Shown one piece after another: positions 24,177-29,441 of a DNA stretch of 29,441 bases. The position numbers were made by a program, and so were the translations under genes. The stretch comes from QHWK01 sp035259385 (GTDB lineage: Bacteria > Acidobacteriota > Vicinamibacteria > Vicinamibacterales > CAVVIG01). Every line of letters starts with the position of its first letter. Position 1 is the first letter of the stretch. The notes beneath the pieces were generated by a model. It was not told the origin of the DNA. It was given only the letters and a program-made list of their open reading frames with translations, and made no database searches. The DNA is taken from contig DATFWL010000533.1 of NCBI GenBank assembly GCA_035259385.1, positions 1-29,441 of the forward strand, written 5' to 3'.

Positions 24177-25511
24177 ATGAACGTCTGGGACCAGATTCTC
24201 GCTCGTATCGAAACGAAGGTGAACCGTCACTGCTTCTACACCTGGTTCCGGCCGACGTCGTTCATCGCCGAAGACCGGACCTCGATCGTCGTGCGCGTGC
24301 CCAACGCCGTATTCATGGACTGGCTGACGAAACATTATTCTGGCGTGCTGGCGGAAGCGATGGCCGAAGTGAAACGTCCGAATCTGAACCTGCAATTCGT
24401 CCCGGATTCCAGCGGTCACGCATCAGCGATTCCGCTGAACGCCGACGAAGCCGCCGTCCTGGACGGTGAGCCGGAAGCGGCGCCGCCGCCAGGCACAACG
24501 GGCCTCAATCCCCGCTACACGTTCGACAGTTTCATCGTCGGATCGTCGAACCAGTTCGCGCATGCGGCCTGTCGCGCGGTGGCCGAGGCGCCGTCGCGAT
24601 CCTACAATCCGCTGTTCATATACGGCGGCGTGGGGCTCGGCAAGACGCACCTGATGCACGCGGTCGGGCAATACGTCCTCGATCACGACCGGAATCTGAA
24701 GCTCACCTACATCTCGTCAGAGCGATTCATGAACGAGATGATCAACGCGGTCCGCTACGACCGCGTGCTCGACTTCCGCGAGCGGTATCGATCCGTCGAC
24801 GTGCTGCTCGTCGACGACATCCAGTTCCTCGCCGGCAAGGAAGGCACCCAGACCGAGTTCTTCCATACCTTCAACGCGCTGTACGATTCGCAGAAACAGA
24901 TCGTGCTCAGCAGCGATAGTCCGCCGCACGAGATTCCGTCGCTCGAGGAGCGCCTGCGTTCGCGGTTCGAGTGGGGACTGATCGCCGACATCCAGCTGCC
25001 GGACTTCGAAACGAAAGTCGCGATTCTGAAGAAAAAGGCGGAGACCGAGGCAGTTCCGCTGCCTGACAACGTGGCGATGTACATCGCCGGGAAGATCAAG
25101 TCGAACATTCGCGAACTGGAAGGCTCGCTCATTCGATTGGTCGCCTATGCGTCATTGACCGGGCAGGAGATCTCGCTGCCGCTGACTCAGGAGGTGCTGA
25201 AGAACGTCCTCGAACACGATGAGAAAGCCGTCACGATCGAGGCGATTCAGAAGTTCGTGGCGGACTACTACAACCTCAAAATGGCCGAATTGAAGTCACG
25301 GAACAACTCGAAATCGGTGGCCATGCCCCGGCAGATTGCGATGTACCTCTGCAAGTCGCTCACGCACGCCTCGCTCCCGGAGATAGGGCGAAGCTTTGGC
25401 GGGAAGCACCATTCGACGGTGATCCACTCCATCCGCAAGGTCGAGGACCTGCGGAGGAGAGACGGAAATTTCAACATCCTCATCGGCAATTTTCTTGAGG
25501 GATTTCGCTGA
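24177..25511 (+). CDS. dnaA: Chromosomal replication initiator DnaA
   Basis: The product has 444 residues. Domain I (1-85) begins MNVWDQILARIETKVNRHCF. A short linker follows, then AAA+ domain III with Walker A GGVGLGKT (150-157), Walker B VLLVDDIQF with D213/D214, and sensor/arginine motifs in EERLRSRFEWGL. Domain IV carries the DNA-binding signature SLPEIGRSFGGKHHSTVIHSIRKVE (about 399-423). ATG 24177 is selected because homologues begin there; an in-frame TTG at 24120 would add 19 residues encoded by the DnaA-box region. DnaA-ATP opens oriC and also regulates its own gene through the boxes upstream. Confidence 0.99.
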   Translation: MNVWDQILARIETKVNRHCFYTWFRPTSFIAEDRTSIVVRVPNAVFMDWLTKHYSGVLAEAMAEVKRPNLNLQFVPDSSGHASAIPLNADEAAVLDGEPEAAPPPGTTGLNPRYTFDSFIVGSSNQFAHAACRAVAEAPSRSYNPLFIYGGVGLGKTHLMHAVGQYVLDHDRNLKLTYISSERFMNEMINAVRYDRVLDFRERYRSVDVLLVDDIQFLAGKEGTQTEFFHTFNALYDSQKQIVLSSDSPPHEIPSLEERLRSRFEWGLIADIQLPDFETKVAILKKKAETEAVPLPDNVAMYIAGKIKSNIRELEGSLIRLVAYASLTGQEISLPLTQEVLKNVLEHDEKAVTIEAIQKFVADYYNLKMAELKSRNNSKSVAMPRQIAMYLCKSLTHASLPEIGRSFGGKHHSTVIHSIRKVEDLRRRDGNFNILIGNFLEGFR

Positions 25512-25592
25512 TCTCACCGGTTTTCCACAGCAGGTTTCCACAGGGGCTGCGGATCGCTGTGCATGGTCGAGCCGCCGATCGAAGAAGGATCG

Positions 25593-25618
25593 AAAGTCCT
25601 TAATTGGAGGACCTTTTT
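25593..25618 (+). terminator. Possible dnaA terminator
   Basis: GTCCT (25596-25600) and AGGAC (25608-25612) form a 5-bp stem with a 7-nt AT-rich loop, extended by AAA/TTT around a bulged C, followed by TTTTT. The stem is short, so termination may be partial. Confidence 0.4.
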
Positions 25619-25678
25619 CATCACGTTTTTTCCACAACGTAAGTCACTCATACGCAACGACTAATAGCCTCGCTTCAC

Positions 25679-25708
25679 TTTTCAACACAGTATCTTTTCC
25701 TATATAAT
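25679..25708 (+). promoter_or_regulatory. Putative dnaN promoter inside the AT-rich origin segment
   Basis: A perfect -10 TATAAT (25703-25708) lies 18 bp from TTTTCA (25679-25684, four of six). The -35 overlaps a DnaA-box-like TTTTCAACA. The leader to the dnaN ATG would be about 70 nt and includes a small GGGCG/CGCCC hairpin (about 25746-25763). Confidence 0.5.
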
Positions 25709-25783
25709 TCTTCCTTCTCGAACTCCTCTCCTTTAGGGGATCGCGGGCGTCCAACCCCGCCCTTTTCGAGGTCAGCCACAGCC

Positions 25784-26896
25784 ATGGAACTTGTCGTCAG
25801 GAAGAATGACCTACTGCGAGAACTGCAACTTTTCCAGGGGATCGTCGAGCGAAAAAATACGATTCCCATTCTGGCGAACGTGCTGATGGAAGCGAAGGGG
25901 GATCAGGTGAGCTTCCTCGCCACCGATCTCGAGGTTGGGCTTCGCAGCATGTGCAAAGCATCGGTCGCCAAGAGCGGCGCGTTGACTCTGCCGGCCAAGA
26001 AGTTCTACGAAATCATCAAGGCTCTTCCGGAAACCGACATCCGCATTGCCGAAGACAAGGGGGGCGTCAAAGTCGCAGCCGATCGCTTCGACTCCCGGAT
26101 GCAGACCTTGCCTCGGGAGGATTTTCCTATGCTGCCGCAGGCCGGCGGTGCGCCCACAGCCACGCTCCCGCGGGCCTCGCTGAAGGAAATGGTCGTGAAG
26201 ACGCAGTTTGCGATCACCGGTGAGGACACGCGGTACTTTCTGAACGGCGCGCTGTTCGTGCTCCGACCGGACTCGATGAGCCTGGTCGCGACCGACGGGC
26301 ACCGGCTTGCGCTCGTCACCGTCGCTCGCGATCCGAAAGCCACCAAGGACGTCGACGAGGTCAAGGCGATCCTGCCCAAGAAGACGCTTGGCGAACTCGC
26401 GCGCCTGCTGCAGGACGGCGACGACGACATCCGCTACGAGCGAGGCGAGAATCATCTGTTTTTCGACGTCGGCGGGCGGTTGCTGATCTCGCGGATGATC
26501 GACGGGCAGTTTCCGGCCTACGAGCGCGTGATTCCAAAGGGCAACGACAAGCACGTCGAGTTCGAGCGCGATCGGCTGACCAACGCCGTCAAGCGCGTCG
26601 CGCTGTTGTCGAACGAGCGATCCCGCGCGGTGAAAATCCAGATCGAGCAGGGCAAAGTCGACGTCACCTCAAGCAGTCCGGATCTCGGCGAAGCCAAAGA
26701 GACGCTGCCGGTGGAATACACGGGAGCGTCGATGCAGATCTGCTTCAACGCGCAGTACGTGCTCGATTTTCTGTCCGCGGTGTCCACCGACGTGGTCTCG
26801 CTGGATCTGAAGGACGAAGTGAGCCAGGCGGTGATGAAGCCGATTGGCGCTGAAGCCTACGACTACACCTACGTGATCATGCCAATGCGGGTCTGA
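25784..26896 (+). CDS. dnaN: DNA polymerase III beta sliding clamp
   Basis: The product has 370 residues, standard for the clamp. The N-terminal domain is MELVVRKNDLLRELQLFQGIVERKNTIPILANVL. Other landmarks are FLATDLEVGL, LPAKKFYEIIKALPE, EDTRYFLNGALFVL, the LVATDGHRLALV hydrophobic-cleft segment, and the C-terminal YTYVIMPMRV with the family MPMR ending. Three repeated domains make a head-to-tail dimer encircling DNA. The ATG has only a distant GAGGT (about 11 nt). The stop overlaps the gyrB start as TGATG. Confidence 0.99.
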   Translation: MELVVRKNDLLRELQLFQGIVERKNTIPILANVLMEAKGDQVSFLATDLEVGLRSMCKASVAKSGALTLPAKKFYEIIKALPETDIRIAEDKGGVKVAADRFDSRMQTLPREDFPMLPQAGGAPTATLPRASLKEMVVKTQFAITGEDTRYFLNGALFVLRPDSMSLVATDGHRLALVTVARDPKATKDVDEVKAILPKKTLGELARLLQDGDDDIRYERGENHLFFDVGGRLLISRMIDGQFPAYERVIPKGNDKHVEFERDRLTNAVKRVALLSNERSRAVKIQIEQGKVDVTSSSPDLGEAKETLPVEYTGASMQICFNAQYVLDFLSAVSTDVVSLDLKDEVSQAVMKPIGAEAYDYTYVIMPMRV

Positions 26897-29441
26897 TGGA
26901 ACACACCGATCGCACGCAATCTCCCGACGAACCACAGCCACTGACGCCGGAAGTGCCATCCGGAAGCAACGGCCATGGTGTCGTCGAAGGCGCGGACGAC
27001 TACGGCGCCGACAAGATCAAGGTTCTCGAAGGGCTCGAAGCTGTCCGCAAGCGACCTGCCATGTACATCGGGTCGACCGGGCCGACCGGGCTGCATCACC
27101 TGGTCTACGAGATCGTCGACAACTCGATCGACGAAGCGCTGGCCGGGTTCTGCGATCAGGTCAACGTCACCATCCACATCGACGGCAGCGTCACGGTCGT
27201 GGACAACGGGCGCGGCATTCCGGTCGACAAGCACGAGAGCGGCAAGTCGGCGGCGGAGGTCGTGCTGACGGTGCTGCACGCCGGCGGGAAGTTCGAGAAC
27301 AGCGCCTACAAGGTGTCGGGCGGACTGCACGGGGTCGGCGTGTCCGTGGTGAACGCGCTCTCCGAACAGCTGGATCTCGAAATCTGGCGCAACGGCCAGG
27401 TGTATCAGCAGTCGTACGAGCGCGGCGCGCCGGCCGGCGACCTCGAGGTCACCGGCACCACCAAGAAGCGCGGGACGAAAATCACCTTCAAACCGGACGA
27501 GCAGATCTTCGAAACGCTGGTCTTCAGCTTCGACACGCTGGCGCAGCGCCTGCGCGAGCTCGCGTTCCTGAACGGAGGAATCCTGATCACGCTGGACGAC
27601 GAGCGTGACGGGAAGAGTCACAAGTTCCACTACGAGGGCGGCATCGTCTCGTTCGTCACGCACTTGAACAAGAACAAGGCGGCGGTGAACGAGAAGCCGA
27701 TCTACATGCGCGGCGAGAAGGATGGCATCGACGCCGAGATGGCGCTGCAGTGGAACGACGGCTACGCGGAGACGATCTACACCTTCGCCAACAACATCAA
27801 CACGCACGAGGGCGGGACGCATCTCTCGGGCTTTAAAGCGGCGCTGACGCGCACCATCAATTCCTACGCGACCAAGAACAATCTCGCCAAGGACCTGAAG
27901 GAAAGCGTCTCCGGCGAGGACATCCGCGAGGGGCTCACCGCGGTCATCAGCGTCAAGATTCCGCATCCGCAGTTCGAGGGCCAGACGAAGACGAAGCTCG
28001 GAAACACCGAGGTGAAGGGGATTGTCGAGGCGATCCTCAACGACAAGCTGGGTGCCTACCTCGAAGAGAATCCGACCGTCGCGCGCCGCATCGTCGGTAA
28101 GGCGATCGACGCGGCCCGGGCGCGGGAAGCGGCCCGCAAGGCGCGGGATCTCGTGCGTCGCAAGGGCGCGCTCGACGGCAGTTCGCTGCCCGGGAAGCTC
28201 GCCGACTGCCAGGAGCGCGATCCCTCGTTGAGCGAGCTCTACATCGTCGAGGGTGAGTCGGCAGGCGGTTCAGCGAAGCAGGGGCGCGATCGGCGCTTCC
28301 AGGCGATCCTGCCGCTCAAGGGCAAGATTCTGAACGTCGAGAAAGCGCGCTTCGACAAGATGCTCGGCAGCGACGAGATCAAGACGATGATCGCCGCGCT
28401 GGGGTGTGGCATCGGCGCCGAGGACTTCGACATCGAGAAGCTGCGCTACCACCGCATCATCATCATGACCGACGCGGATGTGGACGGGTCGCACATCCGC
28501 ACGCTGCTCCTGACCTTCTTCTACCGGCAGCTGCCGAAGATCATCGAGAACGGCTACGTCTACATTGCGCAGCCGCCGCTGTTCCGCGCCAAACGCGGCA
28601 AGAGCGAGACCTACATCAAGGACGAGCGGGAGCTCGACGCGTTCCTGATCCGGCGCGCCACCGAAGCGCGCGTTGTGCGGGTCCCGTCGACCGGCATCGA
28701 GATCGCCGGCGCCGACCTCGAGAAGCTGCTGCACAAGATGATCGCGCACCAGAAGCTGCTGCAGGTCGTCGAACGCCGCGGTCATCCGCGCGAGATTATC
28801 GACGCGCTCGTGGCGGCAGGCGCCGATCGCGAGTACTTCGCCGACAAGGATCGCCTGGAGGATCTCTGCAGGACGCTCACCACTCCGGTGCGCACTGTCA
28901 CTGTTCGGCGCGACGAGGAGCACAACCGCTATCTCCTCCATGTCGAAGATCGCTCCGCCGGCTATCCGCGGCAGCACACCATCGGCGTCGATTTCGTGAC
29001 CACCGGTGAGTACCGCACGCTGCTTGCGAACCATCGCGAGATTGCGTCGCTCACCGGCGACATCGTCGTGTCGGCGACCGCTGAGCTGCCCGACGAAACC
29101 GGGGAGCCGAGCGCGGCCACCGACGACACCGGCATTGGCGGCGGGCCGGCCGACGAAGCAACGAAGCTCGCTGCCGAGCCGAAGGATCGGGTGCGGAAGC
29201 CCTCGAAGCTCGCCCAGCAGGACATCACGCTGCACTCGATCGACGAACTCATCGAGTTCTTCATCGCCGCCGGCAAGAAAGGCGTTGCGGTGAACCGATA
29301 CAAGGGGCTCGGCGAGATGAACCCCGAGCAACTCTGGGCGACGACGATGGATCCGGAGGCGCGGACGCTGTTGCAGGTCCGCGCGGAAGATCACACCGAG
29401 GCCGACCTGATGTTCACGACGCTGATGGGCGATCAGGTCGA
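26896..29441 (+). CDS. gyrB: DNA gyrase subunit B (last residues beyond the window)
   Basis: The frame has 848 codons, open to the window end at LMGDQV, so only about 20 C-terminal residues are missing. After a polar N-terminal extension of about 38 residues the GHKL ATPase begins (YGADKIKVLEGLEAVRKRPAMYIG; EIVDNSIDEA; VVDNGRGIPV; GGLHGVGVSVVNALS). The TOPRIM domain has EGESAGGSAK with E452 and DADVDG with D526/D528/D530. An insert of about 170 residues separates TOPRIM from the C-terminal RYKGLGEMNPEQLWATTMDPE, as in Gram-negative GyrB. ATG 26896 overlaps the dnaN stop. The GyrA-partnering enzyme introduces negative supercoils. Confidence 0.98.
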   Translation, partial: MEHTDRTQSPDEPQPLTPEVPSGSNGHGVVEGADDYGADKIKVLEGLEAVRKRPAMYIGSTGPTGLHHLVYEIVDNSIDEALAGFCDQVNVTIHIDGSVTVVDNGRGIPVDKHESGKSAAEVVLTVLHAGGKFENSAYKVSGGLHGVGVSVVNALSEQLDLEIWRNGQVYQQSYERGAPAGDLEVTGTTKKRGTKITFKPDEQIFETLVFSFDTLAQRLRELAFLNGGILITLDDERDGKSHKFHYEGGIVSFVTHLNKNKAAVNEKPIYMRGEKDGIDAEMALQWNDGYAETIYTFANNINTHEGGTHLSGFKAALTRTINSYATKNNLAKDLKESVSGEDIREGLTAVISVKIPHPQFEGQTKTKLGNTEVKGIVEAILNDKLGAYLEENPTVARRIVGKAIDAARAREAARKARDLVRRKGALDGSSLPGKLADCQERDPSLSELYIVEGESAGGSAKQGRDRRFQAILPLKGKILNVEKARFDKMLGSDEIKTMIAALGCGIGAEDFDIEKLRYHRIIIMTDADVDGSHIRTLLLTFFYRQLPKIIENGYVYIAQPPLFRAKRGKSETYIKDERELDAFLIRRATEARVVRVPSTGIEIAGADLEKLLHKMIAHQKLLQVVERRGHPREIIDALVAAGADREYFADKDRLEDLCRTLTTPVRTVTVRRDEEHNRYLLHVEDRSAGYPRQHTIGVDFVTTGEYRTLLANHREIASLTGDIVVSATAELPDETGEPSAATDDTGIGGGPADEATKLAAEPKDRVRKPSKLAQQDITLHSIDELIEFFIAAGKKGVAVNRYKGLGEMNPEQLWATTMDPEARTLLQVRAEDHTEADLMFTTLMGDQV

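Larger units (their letters stand above)
25512..25783. other. oriC: dnaA-dnaN intergenic region, probable oriC core with unwinding element
   Basis: The 272-bp gap has exact DnaA boxes TTTTCCACA at 25521-25529 and 25628-25636, a variant GTTTCCACA at 25534-25542 and TTTTCAACA at 25679-25687. An AT-rich stretch (about 25660-25716, including TATATAATTCTTCC) stands out in a GC-rich genome and is the candidate duplex-unwinding element. With the three boxes upstream of dnaA this resembles the bipartite origin of Bacillus. Origin activity is inferred. Confidence 0.8.

Overview
This is a GC-rich chromosomal window around the replication origin of a Gram-negative bacterium. An LPS/O-antigen-type ABC exporter (Wzm/Wzt), a heptose adenylyltransferase and a CsgG-like protein point to an outer membrane. 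Protein style and gene content resemble Acidobacteriota, perhaps the Vicinamibacteria side; this is an inference from the sequence alone. Nearly every gene is a recognisable core gene, and coding density is very high, with many stop/start overlaps.

Layout. Positions 1-1952 (minus) hold the N-terminal 650 residues of mfd. A plus-strand pair follows: a secreted CsgG-like protein (2018-2932) and an FHA-transmembrane-trypsin protease (2942-3994). It converges on a large membrane Ser/Thr kinase (4076-6205, minus). From 6304 to 23977 almost everything is on the minus strand. Read in the direction of transcription it runs rpmH, rnpA, yidD, yidC, khpB/jag, mnmE, mnmG, rsmG, parA, parB, selD, atpH, atpA, atpG, atpD, atpC, wzm, wzt, rfaE2. 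The plus-strand arm is dnaA (24177), dnaN (25784) and gyrB (26896 to the window end, lacking only its last residues). DnaA boxes of the form TTTTCCACA flank dnaA on both sides, so the origin looks bipartite, with the AT-rich unwinding candidate between dnaA and dnaN. A perfect parS palindrome lies inside the last codons of rsmG, next to the parAB promoter.

The most notable gene-level observation is that selD contains an in-frame TGA at codon 14, in the position of the catalytic Cys/Sec, followed at once by a strong hairpin. It is therefore read here as a selenoprotein (15206-14160), 25 codons longer than a conventional ORF call would give. The F1 genes atpHAGDC stand without atpBEF and have a good sigma70-type promoter inside the end of selD.

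Several gaps between minus-strand cistrons are filled by short-period, inverted, dispersed-looking repeats of three kinds: GGGGCTC/GGGACTA heptamers, CTTCGTG units and CAGAG units. One of them forms a textbook four-tract G-quadruplex motif on the plus strand. These, together with the kinase / FHA-protease / CsgG-like neighbourhood, are the least explained parts of the window. No tRNA, rRNA, IS element, prophage or CRISPR array was seen, and no gene-free stretch exceeds about 300 bases.
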